The notes below the pieces were generated by a model. The model saw only the letters and a program-made list of their open reading frames with translations, was not told where the DNA came from and made no database searches. The translations under genes were made by a program, and so were the position numbers. A stretch of 48,016 nucleotides of DNA from positions 1,506,600 to 1,554,615 of the forward strand of contig CP051244.1 in assembly GCA_017795045.1 (NCBI GenBank), in the 5' to 3' direction. Positions 35,517 to 44,059 of this stretch are shown here, one piece after another. Source of the DNA: Allomuricauda sp. GTDB lineage: Bacteria; Bacteroidota; Bacteroidia; Flavobacteriales; Flavobacteriaceae. Numbering within the stretch: position 1 is the stretch's first letter; every line of letters starts with the position of its first letter.

Positions 35517-36536
35517 ATGGTGCGATTTGCATTTTTATGGTGCCTTATCCTTCTTTCCTGTAGTGGGCAAAAGCAGGAAAAAATCAATGGGATAAGTTTT
35601 GTGGGATCTCGAGAAGAGGTGTTGCAGGCGCATGTGAACCCTGTTTTGGATATCCATGCCAACTATGCAGCAGTAATGCCCTTTGGTTTTATTAGGGATT
35701 TGCAATCTCCAGAGTTGGTGTTCGATACGGAGCGCCAATGGTATGGGGAGACCAAACGAGGGGCCAAGCAATACATAGATATGTTGCACCATAATGGGGT
35801 CAAGGTAATGTTGAAGCCCCAAATTTGGATTTGGCGTGGAGCGTTCACAGGGGATATGGTCATGGAGTCCGAAGCTGACTGGAAGACTTTGGAGAATGCG
35901 TACGCCAAGTTCATTCTGGCGTATGCCGAATTGGCCCAGGAAGCCCAATGCGATATGTACTGCATTGGTACCGAACTGGAGGAGTTTGTAAAGAATCGAC
36001 CTGAGTTTTGGCAGGATTTGATTCTAAAGGTGAAAAACATCTATAAGGGCAAACTTACGTATGCAGCCAATTGGGACGAGTATACACGAACCCCGTTCTG
36101 GGGCCAGTTGGATTTTATTGGGGTGGATGCGTATTTTCCATTATCAGAGCATCGGGAGCCTTCCCAAGAACAATTGCGAAAGGGTTGGCAGCCTTGGAAA
36201 CAGCAATTGAAGACACTGTCCGAAAAATTTGAAAAGCCCATCCTCTTTACGGAATTTGGATACCGGAGCATGGATTATACCGGGAAGAAACCCTGGCTGG
36301 TGGATAGAAACCAAATGGAGGTGAATCTAGAAGCCCAAGCAGCGGCCACCCAGATGATCTTTGATGAATTTTGGGATGAGGATTGGTTTGCCGGAGGCTT
36401 TGTCTGGAAATGGTTCATACACCATGAGAAGGCAGGGGGGCATGCCGATAATAGATTTACTCCCCAGAACAAACCTGCGGAATCCGTGATACGGAAACAC
36501 TATGCCCGGATTAAGAAATTGGGGCCCCAAGGTTAA
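35517..36536 (+). CDS. GH113-like glycoside hydrolase lipoprotein (putative beta-mannanase)
   Basis: 339 aa from the ATG at 35517, which gives a clean lipoprotein signal (FAFLWCLILLSC, lipid cysteine at residue 15). A start at 35484 would add 11 mostly charged residues. An AGGGAGGT stretch lies 13 nt upstream. The TIM barrel carries the GH113 acid/base in GTELEE (Glu153) and nucleophile in FTEFGYR (Glu246), close to the known spacing. Substrate is inferred to be a beta-mannan or related glycan at the cell surface. It is a single gene. Confidence 0.83.
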   Translation: MVRFAFLWCLILLSCSGQKQEKINGISFVGSREEVLQAHVNPVLDIHANYAAVMPFGFIRDLQSPELVFDTERQWYGETKRGAKQYIDMLHHNGVKVMLKPQIWIWRGAFTGDMVMESEADWKTLENAYAKFILAYAELAQEAQCDMYCIGTELEEFVKNRPEFWQDLILKVKNIYKGKLTYAANWDEYTRTPFWGQLDFIGVDAYFPLSEHREPSQEQLRKGWQPWKQQLKTLSEKFEKPILFTEFGYRSMDYTGKKPWLVDRNQMEVNLEAQAAATQMIFDEFWDEDWFAGGFVWKWFIHHEKAGGHADNRFTPQNKPAESVIRKHYARIKKLGPQG

Positions 36537-36570
36537 GGAAAGGAATTGTTAAGAATTTTCCCCTAATCAA

Positions 36571-36602
36571 TTGTAATCGTAGCTGTTTTTTTGCCATATT
36601 TG
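36571..36602 (+). promoter_or_regulatory. Candidate promoter of the LysM protein gene
   Basis: TTG at 36571-36573 and CATATTTG at 36595-36602 (7 of 8 matches to TAnnTTTG), separated by 21 nt, fit the Bacteroidota -33/-7 arrangement. The ATG follows at 36633, giving a 5' untranslated region of about 24 nt. Confidence 0.45.
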
Positions 36603-36632
36603 TAATGCACCCTTCCCCAAAAAAACACAATA

Positions 36633-37562
36633 ATGAGATTACTGCAAACCCTATTCTTCTGGGTCTGTGCTTGCTCTGTTATTTTGGCGCAAGAGGACCA
36701 TTACACCGTAGTTGCCCAACCTGGAGACGGAATTTTTTCGCTCTTGAGAAAGCAAGGACTGGACCCTGTGAAACACTATGGCGAATTTCTTGAGTTAAAT
36801 TCTGAAAAAATCAAAAACGGGACCCAGTTGCAGGTAGGGGTTGGTTATGAAGTGCCCAGAGCCAAGGATTCCTTTAAAAACACAGGTGTAGTGGTGCAGG
36901 CCCAAGATGGTGTCGAGACCTCTATTTTTGATGGTGAGTTGGGTCAGATGTCCCTGAAGAGCGAGACCTTGAAAAATGCAGTGTATTACCTGATTGTTGA
37001 AAATACGGAGCATACGGATACCTACGCGAAGGAGGTTACGGAAAATTTGGCGGCAGAATTGATGGTTCATGGAGCACAAGTCTATGTTTTGGGACAGGAA
37101 ACCGCTGATTCTTTGGGTTCGGACAAACCTCTCACCCAAATGGAGATGATGGGAAATTACATTGAGGCCATAAACAAGAGATACATTCAGAATAGTGGGA
37201 AATACCAAAGGGTATTGATGATACGGGCAACGGACGTCAATGCAGGGAACAACATGGACGTGGCGGTGTACCACTATGATAAAAGCGAGTTGGGACAACG
37301 ATTTGCCAGTAACATCCAGAATGTTTTTAAGGAGAATAGCATATCCAATCGTACATACAAGAATGTGGATATGATCTTTGATGATAAGGGAAGCCTTTAC
37401 TTGGCCAGGAACATTCTTCCGGCCATAAGCCTAATCACCTTGGAGAACACCACCAAAAAATCAAATAAAAAGATAGCGGTACAGCTGGACAGAAAGCGGT
37501 TCGCCAATCTCCTTACCAATGGCATTATGAACGATTATGCCGACTTGGAGATTGAGGAATGA
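36633..37562 (+). CDS. Secreted LysM protein with a degenerate amidase-like domain
   Basis: 309 aa. A signal peptide (MRLLQTLFFWVCACSVILAQ) precedes a LysM-like domain (YTVVAQPGDGIFSLLRKQGL to GVGYEVP, about residues 24-75). The rest has the rhythm of N-acetylmuramoyl-L-alanine amidases, for example the C-terminal LARNILPAISLITLENT, but I do not see the zinc His/Glu/His set. NAGNNMDVAVYHY aligns where the active zinc His motif would be. It may bind peptidoglycan without cleaving it. Its 3' end overlaps the convergent glycosyltransferase gene by 28 nt. Confidence 0.75.
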   Translation: MRLLQTLFFWVCACSVILAQEDHYTVVAQPGDGIFSLLRKQGLDPVKHYGEFLELNSEKIKNGTQLQVGVGYEVPRAKDSFKNTGVVVQAQDGVETSIFDGELGQMSLKSETLKNAVYYLIVENTEHTDTYAKEVTENLAAELMVHGAQVYVLGQETADSLGSDKPLTQMEMMGNYIEAINKRYIQNSGKYQRVLMIRATDVNAGNNMDVAVYHYDKSELGQRFASNIQNVFKENSISNRTYKNVDMIFDDKGSLYLARNILPAISLITLENTTKKSNKKIAVQLDRKRFANLLTNGIMNDYADLEIEE

Positions 37563-38269
37563 GCCTTTGCGGTAATGTTTTTGGTATAATAGCGGTGTAA
37601 TTTCTCTGGCCCTGCCCCAGTGAAATTTTTTAGATGGATCATTGCAAAATGAAACTGAAGCCGTAGCCATCCCACTTCATCGTACTTTCTTGCGGATGTA
37701 ATAACGGAGTAAGGCAACACCTTGAAACGGGTATGGCGGTACAACCTTTGGATAAACTCCGTGTCCTCATAAATTGTATAGGTTTCGTTAAATCCGCCTG
37801 TTTCTTTAAAAAGACTCGATTTTATAAAAAGGGACTGATCTCCGCCCCTGCACAGAATATGATTGATGCGGGAGAACCAAGCGAAAAATTGTAAAAGTGG
37901 ATTTCGGGTGTCGAATTTCATCCGAAAACATCCGGTTTCATGGCCATTTTCAATCGCATTCAAGATGACTTGGTCGAAGCCTTTGGGAGGAAAGGTGTCC
38001 GCATGCAAAAAGTAAAGCACATCGCCTTGCGCATGTTCGGCTCCAAGATTCATCTGTTTGGCCCTTCCTTTTTCTGACTGAACGGCCATTGCCCCATGCT
38101 TTTTTATAATATCAATGGTGTGGTCCGAGCTGCCTCCATCCACACAGATAATTTCCCGAACAAGATCAGGGGAGGATGACTGCTGGATATAGTGGAGCAA
38201 TGTTCCAAGATGGCGCTCTTCATTGAGCACAGGAATAACGATACTTATGGACAGGGGCTTAGCGGGCAT
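37535..38269 (-). CDS. TIGR04283-type arsenosugar-cluster glycosyltransferase (GT2)
   Basis: 244 aa. SIVIPVLNEERHLGTLL, CVDGGSSDHT and FLHADTFPP are the GT2 donor motifs, and CRGGDQSLFIK and YEDTEFIQRLYR are specific to the family named arsenosugar biosynthesis glycosyltransferase. It is the last gene of the operon with arsM, PNP and a TIGR04282-type gene. It overlaps the DUF547 gene by 11 nt. The acceptor is inferred to be a ribose-arsenic intermediate. Confidence 0.88.
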   Translation of the reverse strand: MPAKPLSISIVIPVLNEERHLGTLLHYIQQSSSPDLVREIICVDGGSSDHTIDIIKKHGAMAVQSEKGRAKQMNLGAEHAQGDVLYFLHADTFPPKGFDQVILNAIENGHETGCFRMKFDTRNPLLQFFAWFSRINHILCRGGDQSLFIKSSLFKETGGFNETYTIYEDTEFIQRLYRHTRFKVLPYSVITSARKYDEVGWLRLQFHFAMIHLKNFTGAGPEKLHRYYTKNITAKAHSSISKSA

Positions 38270-38996
38270 CGTTCAAGCTCCAGTCATATTCCAAGTATTC
38301 TATTTTGACGTCTTCGGGAAGTGAACGATCTACATAAGGGTTGATGTACTCCCGAAGTGACCCATTCTCAGTGAAATCGCCTTTGTACCACTTGAATATT
38401 TTGGATAAATAAGCGGTTTTGCCTTCAAATCGGTTTCGTTTGGGGTCATTGATGAAATCCAAAGCGGCTTGGTGTAGTTGACCCTCCATGTTCTCGGCGG
38501 TAAAAGCCGAATTGAGCAATTTGGGGCAGGAATAGGAAGCGCAATTGATGGCAAAATGAATACGGGCTTCGTTCATTTTCCGAAGAATCTTGTGCTCAAT
38601 GTCATTTAAAGATAGAACATCGTTTCCCACCCTGAGCCATTCCTTGTCCCAGCGGTTGGGAATGTTCTTTATGCTTTCCACCGGATAATGGTCCACGATG
38701 AGCTTAACGGTCCCGGCATTGTACAGGTTGATGTAATAGGCCAATTTTTCGTTTTTGGACCAGGATGTTGCAGGTGGATTAGTGGAGAGTTCCCCCAAAT
38801 AGGCATCCAAACGGGATACCTCTTTTTGCAACCCACCGTAGTCCACATCCCCATCTTCATCTACATACTGTTGCACCAAAGTGTTCCATAGGGTGTGCGA
38901 TGGAGGGGTCGATGTTTGTTGATGCTCAATTTTTACACTCTTTCCGCCGCAACAAATCAGAATCAACCCTAAAACGATGTGCAAAACACTGTTCAT
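38259..38996 (-). CDS. DUF547 lipoprotein of the arsenosugar-type operon
   Basis: 245 aa from the ATG at 38996 (MNSVLHIVLGLILICCGG); a TTG at 39002 is also possible. The signal peptide ends at a lipobox with two adjacent cysteines. The DUF547 core is seen in NEKLAYYINLYNAGTVKLIVD, LSLNDIEHKILR and IHFAINCASYSCPKL, with conserved Cys, His and Asn residues suggesting a thiol-type active site. It is often next to arsM in Bacteroidota. It lies 14 nt after arsM. Confidence 0.88.
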   Translation of the reverse strand: MNSVLHIVLGLILICCGGKSVKIEHQQTSTPPSHTLWNTLVQQYVDEDGDVDYGGLQKEVSRLDAYLGELSTNPPATSWSKNEKLAYYINLYNAGTVKLIVDHYPVESIKNIPNRWDKEWLRVGNDVLSLNDIEHKILRKMNEARIHFAINCASYSCPKLLNSAFTAENMEGQLHQAALDFINDPKRNRFEGKTAYLSKIFKWYKGDFTENGSLREYINPYVDRSLPEDVKIEYLEYDWSLNDAR

Positions 38997-39010
38997 GACC
39001 AATAATTATC

Positions 39011-39976
39011 TTAACAGCATCCGCCCCCGTTATAGTGCCAGGTGCTTTCACTGATATGGATTTCATCCGACGCATTGCCCAAAGCTGCCGCAGTTTTATC
39101 ACATACGGCCAAGGGTTGGTTTTGAAGAAGTACATGCCCCTTTCCATCATCAAAATACTCCTCTCCTCCATAATATATGGCTGTTTTTCCAGTGAACATG
39201 CAAGGTCCATCTTCTGGCATGGGATCTTTAATGGCCGCTATTTCAATGGACTCAATATGGATGAGCTCATCGGTGGGGTAGTGGTTGGGCGAGAGTACCC
39301 TGTACGACCTTCGCCCCCTGATTTCTATGGTGCCGAAACCGGCATCGGTCAACACTTTTACATAATCCTTCAAGGGGATACTGCCGCTAAGGCATTGGGC
39401 ACGGAGTCTGTCATCATTTCGTAATTCATCATTCATAGGCTGTTCGCAGATGGGGTCGCTCATGACCAAACGGCCATGGGGTTTGAGGACCCGGTACATT
39501 TCTGCAACGGCCTTTTTCAGGTCTTCCATTTTAAAGATGTTGAACAGACAGTTTTGGGCTGCAACATCAATACTTTCATCGGCTACGGGCAGGTTTAATG
39601 CATCACCTTTTACGAGATCTACAAACTCACTTTTGAACCAATCATTTTCCGTTTCGGCCACCTTGAAGTTTTTTCGGGAGGCCTCCAACATTTCATCCAC
39701 GGAATCCACTCCAATGACCCCACCTTTTTGACGGGAAAAATAGGAGAACTGGAGGAGTTCCATTCCGCCACCGACCCCTACGTAGAGAATCTTGGGGTCG
39801 TTCACCAAATCTTGTGCGGAAACGGTGCTTCCGCATCCGTAGTTCATCTCCTGCATAATTTTGGGGATGGACAGTCCGGGGAACTGCCAAATGGGGTTGG
39901 TGGTACAGCAAAGTCCAACATCCGGGGTCAGTGCAGCCTCTTTGTAGAGGTCTTGGGTGGCATCTAAATAGCTCAT
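39011..39976 (-). CDS. arsM: Arsenite S-adenosylmethionine methyltransferase (arsenosugar-type)
   Basis: 321 aa. The SAM motif is ILYVGVGGGMELLQF near residues 63-77. Cysteines likely to bind As(III) are Cys23/24 (GLCCTT), Cys48 (YGCGST), Cys143 and Cys195; the protein ends GGGCC. Such ArsM enzymes methylate arsenite and in these clusters start arsenosugar formation. The radical-SAM partner ArsS is not visible in the window. ATGA overlap with PNP. Confidence 0.9.
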   Translation of the reverse strand: MSYLDATQDLYKEAALTPDVGLCCTTNPIWQFPGLSIPKIMQEMNYGCGSTVSAQDLVNDPKILYVGVGGGMELLQFSYFSRQKGGVIGVDSVDEMLEASRKNFKVAETENDWFKSEFVDLVKGDALNLPVADESIDVAAQNCLFNIFKMEDLKKAVAEMYRVLKPHGRLVMSDPICEQPMNDELRNDDRLRAQCLSGSIPLKDYVKVLTDAGFGTIEIRGRRSYRVLSPNHYPTDELIHIESIEIAAIKDPMPEDGPCMFTGKTAIYYGGEEYFDDGKGHVLLQNQPLAVCDKTAAALGNASDEIHISESTWHYNGGGCC

Positions 39977-40788
39977 ATTTCCAGTATCAATTCTTTAAAC
40001 AATTGTATCATTTTGGGTTCGGTCTTGTTGGCAATGGCTATGATTTCCTGAATATCAACAGGTTGAAGATTGTCAGGGTCGCATTCATCGGTCAAGACGG
40101 AAACCGCTACAATGGGTAGTCGTAAATGATTGGCAACAATTACTTCGGGTACGGTGCTCATTCCAACGGCATCGGCTCCCAATATCTTCAGCATGCGGTA
40201 TTCGGCCTTGGTTTCCAATTGCGGGCCTACCACGGAGGCATAGACACCTTTTTGAAGTGATATCCCATTTTTCTGGGCGATGTGCTCAATTTTTTTGCGC
40301 ATATCCGCATCGTAAGGCTCGCTCATATCCACAAAGCGATCTCCAAATTCGGAGACACCCTTAAAAGCCAGCGGAGAACCTCCTTGTAGGTTGATATGGT
40401 CCTCAATGAGCATCATATCCCCTTTTTTGAAGTTGAGGTTAATGGCCCCTGCGGCGTTGGATACGAACAGTTTTTTGATGCCCAGCAGATGCATCACGCG
40501 GATGGGATAGGTGATGTCCACAAAATCATACCCTTCATAAAGGTGGAACCGTCCCTGCATGACCACTACTTTTTTTCCGGAGATGGTCCCGTAGATCAGT
40601 TTTCCTGAGTGGAACTCCACGGTGGCCAATGGAAAATGGGGAATATGGTTGTAGTGGGCCTCAACGGGATTTTCTATGTTGTCTACCAGTTGTCCAAGGC
40701 CGGTGCCCAGGACAATTCCAATTTCCGGGGCATCAAAGCCCCGTTTGTTGAGGTAATCGACGGATTCGTCAAGTTGTGTTTGGGTCAT
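39973..40788 (-). CDS. Trimeric-type purine nucleoside phosphorylase
   Basis: 271 aa. GIVLGTGLGQL (phosphate loop, residues 24-34), VSNAAGAIN and ADAVGMSTVPEVIVA identify the PNP-I family. The purine-site Glu is conserved (Glu196 in KAEYR), but the residue aligned with human Asn243 is Asp234 (VSVLTDEC), which favours 6-aminopurines such as adenine. In this cluster it could release adenine from an adenosyl-arsenic intermediate. That is inference. It is coupled by ATGA overlaps to both neighbours. Confidence 0.92.
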   Translation of the reverse strand: MTQTQLDESVDYLNKRGFDAPEIGIVLGTGLGQLVDNIENPVEAHYNHIPHFPLATVEFHSGKLIYGTISGKKVVVMQGRFHLYEGYDFVDITYPIRVMHLLGIKKLFVSNAAGAINLNFKKGDMMLIEDHINLQGGSPLAFKGVSEFGDRFVDMSEPYDADMRKKIEHIAQKNGISLQKGVYASVVGPQLETKAEYRMLKILGADAVGMSTVPEVIVANHLRLPIVAVSVLTDECDPDNLQPVDIQEIIAIANKTEPKMIQLFKELILEI

Positions 40789-41399
40789 TCTTTCATATGT
40801 TTTAAAAAAGGCTGAAATGCCTCTATGTCCTTAATATCTTCGTAGTGATCCACATCATTCTTTTCCGGGAGCATAAAAACCGACTCGGATTTTAAATCCT
40901 GTAAGGTGTCGGACAGCACCGTGTCCGTTCCCCAAGTTTTGTTCTGGAAGACTTCTTTTTTCAAGGCTGTCATCCCAAGTAGATAGTACCCTCCGTCCTC
41001 TGCAGGTCCCAAGACAAAATCATGGTCGTCCAATCTTGAAAAAGCCTCTTCCATATCGGTTTGGGATAGCTGGTGCATATCACTCCCAATAATAATGATT
41101 TTTTCAAAGCCTGCCTTGAACCCTTCTTCAAAAGCATTCAACATACGCATTCCCAAATCAGGGCCGTGTTGTAACTTTTTTGTGTAAGCGGAGTTGTCCC
41201 AAATATCGTGTTCCCAAATGTCTTCGGAATAGAAAACCCATTTTTCCACAGCCAAGTTTTTGGTGAACGAAACAGTGTGTTGGAGCAGGAATTCGTAAAT
41301 GCGAAGTGCGGCCGTATCCCCGACCTTGGCCGCCAATCGGGTCTTGCATTTGCCCAGTTCCGGGTTTCGGGTGAGAATCAATAGGATGCTATTGCCCAT
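40785..41399 (-). CDS. TIGR04282-type transferase of the arsenosugar cluster (DUF2064)
   Basis: 204 aa from the ATG at 41399 (MGNSILLILTRNPELGKCKTRL). GKCKTRLA near residue 16 is the nucleotide-binding stretch of this CofC/DUF2064-like GT-A fold, and IIGSDMHQLS and LGPAEDGGYYLLGM complete it. The family is named for arsenosugar biosynthesis. The start overlaps the rhodanese gene by 11 nt and the stop overlaps PNP. Confidence 0.88.
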   Translation of the reverse strand: MGNSILLILTRNPELGKCKTRLAAKVGDTAALRIYEFLLQHTVSFTKNLAVEKWVFYSEDIWEHDIWDNSAYTKKLQHGPDLGMRMLNAFEEGFKAGFEKIIIIGSDMHQLSQTDMEEAFSRLDDHDFVLGPAEDGGYYLLGMTALKKEVFQNKTWGTDTVLSDTLQDLKSESVFMLPEKNDVDHYEDIKDIEAFQPFLKHMKE

Positions 41400-41904
41400 T
41401 GGACTTGGTTTTGGAGGTGTATACTTTGTGGGCATTGGTCAAAAAGCGTCCCCAATACTTACTAAAGGCATGCACTTTTTCGGTCTGTTGTTGATTTTGG
41501 TCATACACCGGACGGCCTTGGTTTTTCCATTCAAAAATGCCCCCATATAGGTTTTTGACGTTGGTGTATCCGGCCTTTTTCAATTGCTTCCCAATCTTTT
41601 CGGACCGAACGCCCAAGGAACAGTAGACTACTAGGGGCGTTTTTTTATCAGGGACCATTTCTTGGACGGTTTCCACATTGAAATCCGTATACCCTACCCA
41701 TAGGGCATGGTCCAAATGACTTACCTCAAATTCTTCGAGTTCCCGGGCATCCAGTAGCATGGGAGTGTTTAGGGTGTCCAAGGAAGCAACCGTTATGTAT
41801 TCAACCGTGTGGTCGTTGTACTTTTCAAGCACATCGGGTATGGACTGTGCACAGGAAACCACGCCGAGGACCAAAAAAAGAAGAAGATGTAGGTGATGCT
41901 TCAT
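41389..41904 (-). CDS. Rhodanese-like lipoprotein, first gene of the arsenosugar-type operon
   Basis: 171 aa from the ATG at 41904 (MKHHLHLLLFLVLGVVSC, lipid cysteine at residue 18). An upstream ATG at 41991 is unlikely because a perfect -7 element lies between the two. The rhodanese catalytic Cys95 is in VVYCSLGVRSE; the six-residue loop is CSLGVR. It may carry a persulfide or handle thiol-arsenic. It precedes the TIGR04282-type gene. Confidence 0.85.
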   Translation of the reverse strand: MKHHLHLLLFLVLGVVSCAQSIPDVLEKYNDHTVEYITVASLDTLNTPMLLDARELEEFEVSHLDHALWVGYTDFNVETVQEMVPDKKTPLVVYCSLGVRSEKIGKQLKKAGYTNVKNLYGGIFEWKNQGRPVYDQNQQQTEKVHAFSKYWGRFLTNAHKVYTSKTKSNGQ

Positions 41905-41921
41905 GGATTTTGGATGTAATC

Positions 41922-41929
41922 CAAAGATA
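41922..41929 (-). promoter_or_regulatory. Candidate -7 element of the arsenosugar-type operon
   Basis: TATCTTTG on the minus strand matches TAnnTTTG exactly, 17 nt before the rhodanese-lipoprotein ATG at 41904. It decides the start of that gene. No clear -33 TTG was found. Confidence 0.42.
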
Positions 41930-41995
41930 GCCTTTAAATTTTCATTCATTATTATGAGTAACTTAAGGGAATATTCATGAACAAAATCCAATCCG

Positions 41996-43543
41996 ATGCA
42001 AAAAGCAATGGTCGTATGTGTTTTTTTGGTAGGTTTTATGGCCTGTAAGGAAACAGGGAAAAAGAAGGTTGATGAAGAACAAGAACCTCAAGTGTATAAA
42101 GAGCAATACCGCCCCCAATACCATTTTTCACCTCCCAAGATGTGGATGAACGACCCCAACGGACTTGTATACAACGAGGGGATCTACCACCTTTTTTATC
42201 AATATTATCCAGATGACATTGTATGGGGACCTATGCATTGGGGGCATGCCGTTAGTGAGGATATGGTACATTGGGAACATAAGCCCATTGCCTTGTATCC
42301 GGATGAGCATGGCCTTATTTTTTCAGGAAGTGCCGTGGTGGACCGTAACAATACGTCGGGTTTTGCCAAGAATGGAGAAACACCCTTGGTGGCTATTTTC
42401 ACCTATCACTCCATGGAAGTAGAAAAAGAGGGCAGGACCGATTTTCAGACCCAGGGCATTGCGTACAGTTTGGACAATGGGGATACATGGACCAAGTACG
42501 AAGGAAATCCGGTTATTGGCAATGAGGGAATAAAGGATTTTAGAGATCCCAAGGTTTTTTGGCACGAATCCACAAAGCGATGGATATTGGCTTTGGTGGC
42601 AGGGGACCATGCCAAGTTTTACGCATCGGAAAATTTAAGGGAATGGGAGTATCTCAGTGATTTTGGAAAAAATCAGGGCGCGCATGGCGGTGTATGGGAG
42701 TGTCCGGACCTTTTTAAATTGCCGGTAGAGGGCACCGATGAGGAAAAATGGGTGTTGATCATCAGTATAAATCCGGGAGCACCCAATGGAGGGAGTGGTA
42801 CACAGTATTTTGTTGGGGATTTTGATGGGGAGAGATTCACTTCAGATCAGAAAAAGGCAAAATGGTTGGATTATGGAACGGACAATTATGCAGGGGTCAC
42901 CTATAATAATATACCCAACGGTGACCGAATATTTATAGGGTGGATGAGCAACTGGGATTATGCTAGGGATACACCGACCCAAGTTTGGAGAAGTGCCATG
43001 ACCTTGCCCAGAAAACTGTCGTTGGTAAAAATGGGAGAGGAATATATCTTGAAAAACTTCCCGTTGGAGCAAGTAGATGGATTAACTGCAGAAATGCTGG
43101 CAAAAGATGTAAGGGTTCCATCAGGTGGAAAAAGGGAGGTGGTTTTAGATGGACTGAACCAATCCCGAATCAAATTAAGAACAGCTTGCAAGGATTTCAG
43201 CATCAATTTTAAGAACCATTTAGATGAAGCATTGGTGTTGTCTATGGATTCCAATACCAATATGTTTAGGTTGGACCGGACCAATTCGGGGGAGGTTGAA
43301 TTTCAACAAGAGTTTGGCAATAAGCATCACCAAATGCCATTGGATTGCTCCAAGGTAGGGGGGCTGGAGCTAAGTATCTTTTTGGACAGATCGTCTGTTG
43401 AGGTTTTTATAAATGAAGGGCTTTGGGTGATGACCGACCAAGTTTTCCCAACCGCGCCTTATACCATCTTGATCATATCCAATGGGCAAAGTGGGCAAGA
43501 CATTTTATTGGAAGGCATAGAAACCATGCAAACCATTTGGTGA
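41996..43543 (+). CDS. GH32 fructan hydrolase lipoprotein
   Basis: 515 aa. The signal peptide ends at a lipobox with Cys17 (GFMAC). GH32 motifs are WMNDPNG (nucleophile Asp53), FRDPK (Asp184) and ECPD (acid/base Glu235), then a C-terminal beta-sandwich from about residue 350. It should cleave beta-fructosides such as levan, inulin or sucrose at the cell surface or in the periplasm. No SusC/D or fructokinase gene is adjacent. It is divergent from the arsenosugar-type operon. Confidence 0.94.
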   Translation: MQKAMVVCVFLVGFMACKETGKKKVDEEQEPQVYKEQYRPQYHFSPPKMWMNDPNGLVYNEGIYHLFYQYYPDDIVWGPMHWGHAVSEDMVHWEHKPIALYPDEHGLIFSGSAVVDRNNTSGFAKNGETPLVAIFTYHSMEVEKEGRTDFQTQGIAYSLDNGDTWTKYEGNPVIGNEGIKDFRDPKVFWHESTKRWILALVAGDHAKFYASENLREWEYLSDFGKNQGAHGGVWECPDLFKLPVEGTDEEKWVLIISINPGAPNGGSGTQYFVGDFDGERFTSDQKKAKWLDYGTDNYAGVTYNNIPNGDRIFIGWMSNWDYARDTPTQVWRSAMTLPRKLSLVKMGEEYILKNFPLEQVDGLTAEMLAKDVRVPSGGKREVVLDGLNQSRIKLRTACKDFSINFKNHLDEALVLSMDSNTNMFRLDRTNSGEVEFQQEFGNKHHQMPLDCSKVGGLELSIFLDRSSVEVFINEGLWVMTDQVFPTAPYTILIISNGQSGQDILLEGIETMQTIW

Positions 43544-43564
43544 ATTTTTGATGACAGGAAATAA

Positions 43565-43593
43565 AAAGGGCATCTTAAAAAAAGACACCCTTT
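43565..43593 (+). terminator. Weak hairpin after the GH32 gene
   Basis: AAAGGG (43565-43570) pairs with CCCTTT (43588-43593), with an internal TCTT/AAGA pair and a 2-nt mismatch. Only three Ts follow, so it is a marginal terminator. Confidence 0.35.
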
Positions 43594-43647
43594 AGAGAGA
43601 CTACATTATACTGATTGGGAATTTTTATGAATGGTGTTTAGTATAGC

Positions 43648-43749
43648 TTAACTAATATAATTGTATAGGTTGCTGATAAGGGAAACTACTGAAATGGCAA
43701 TGACAACATACCAGAAAAGGTAACCCAGTTTTACTTCTACAGTGTTCAT
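43648..43749 (-). CDS. Possible 33-aa single-pass membrane peptide
   Basis: ATG at 43749 to TAA at 43648-43650. The frame encodes MNTVEVKLGY, then a hydrophobic run LFWYVVIAISVVSLI, then SNLYNYIS. A charged start, one plausible transmembrane helix and a polar tail fit a small membrane protein. There is no homology I recognise and no promoter evidence. Confidence 0.4.
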   Translation of the reverse strand: MNTVEVKLGYLFWYVVIAISVVSLISNLYNYIS

Positions 43750-43992
43750 TTTGCAATAGTGTTTGTTCTTGGTTGAGATGTTCTGTCACCGAAATTACTA
43801 AAAGCATGGTCCTGTTAATCCACAATTTTATTTATGGCAGTAAATGGGATATAATTGGTACAAATTGTTTTGTAAATGGCAGAAACCACATTATTTAAAT
43901 GTGCGTCCGGAGAAGGAATAGTGGGCCCTATGTTTTTTATTTCACTAAAAATCAAATAGTTGATGTGATTTTTGGCGGGGAAGGCCCCATAT

Positions 43993-44040
43993 AAAAAAGG
44001 AATGGGACCATAAGCATGCTTGCTCACGGCCCCATTCCTT
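43993..44040 (-). terminator. Terminator of the 75-aa gene
   Basis: A 10-bp perfect stem AAGGAATGGG / CCCATTCCTT (43997-44006 with 44031-44040) lies just after the 75-aa minus-strand gene, followed on that strand by a run of Ts. The loop of 24 nt holds a smaller palindrome, AAGCATGCTT. Confidence 0.7.
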
Positions 44041-44059
44041 CCTTTGCGGAAACCTTACC

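Larger units (their letters stand above)
43544..44059. other. Gene-poor interval of about 500 nt
   Basis: It contains a weak hairpin after the GH32 gene (43565-43593), a 34-codon reading frame on the minus strand (43648-43749) and a strong hairpin terminator near 44000. I see nothing else with gene-like features. Confidence 0.6.

Noticed and set aside
43815..44027. 70-codon minus-strand frame in the GH32-to-75-aa-gene gap
   Set aside because: It overlaps the hairpin terminator at 43993-44040 and has no gene-like composition or homology I recognise.
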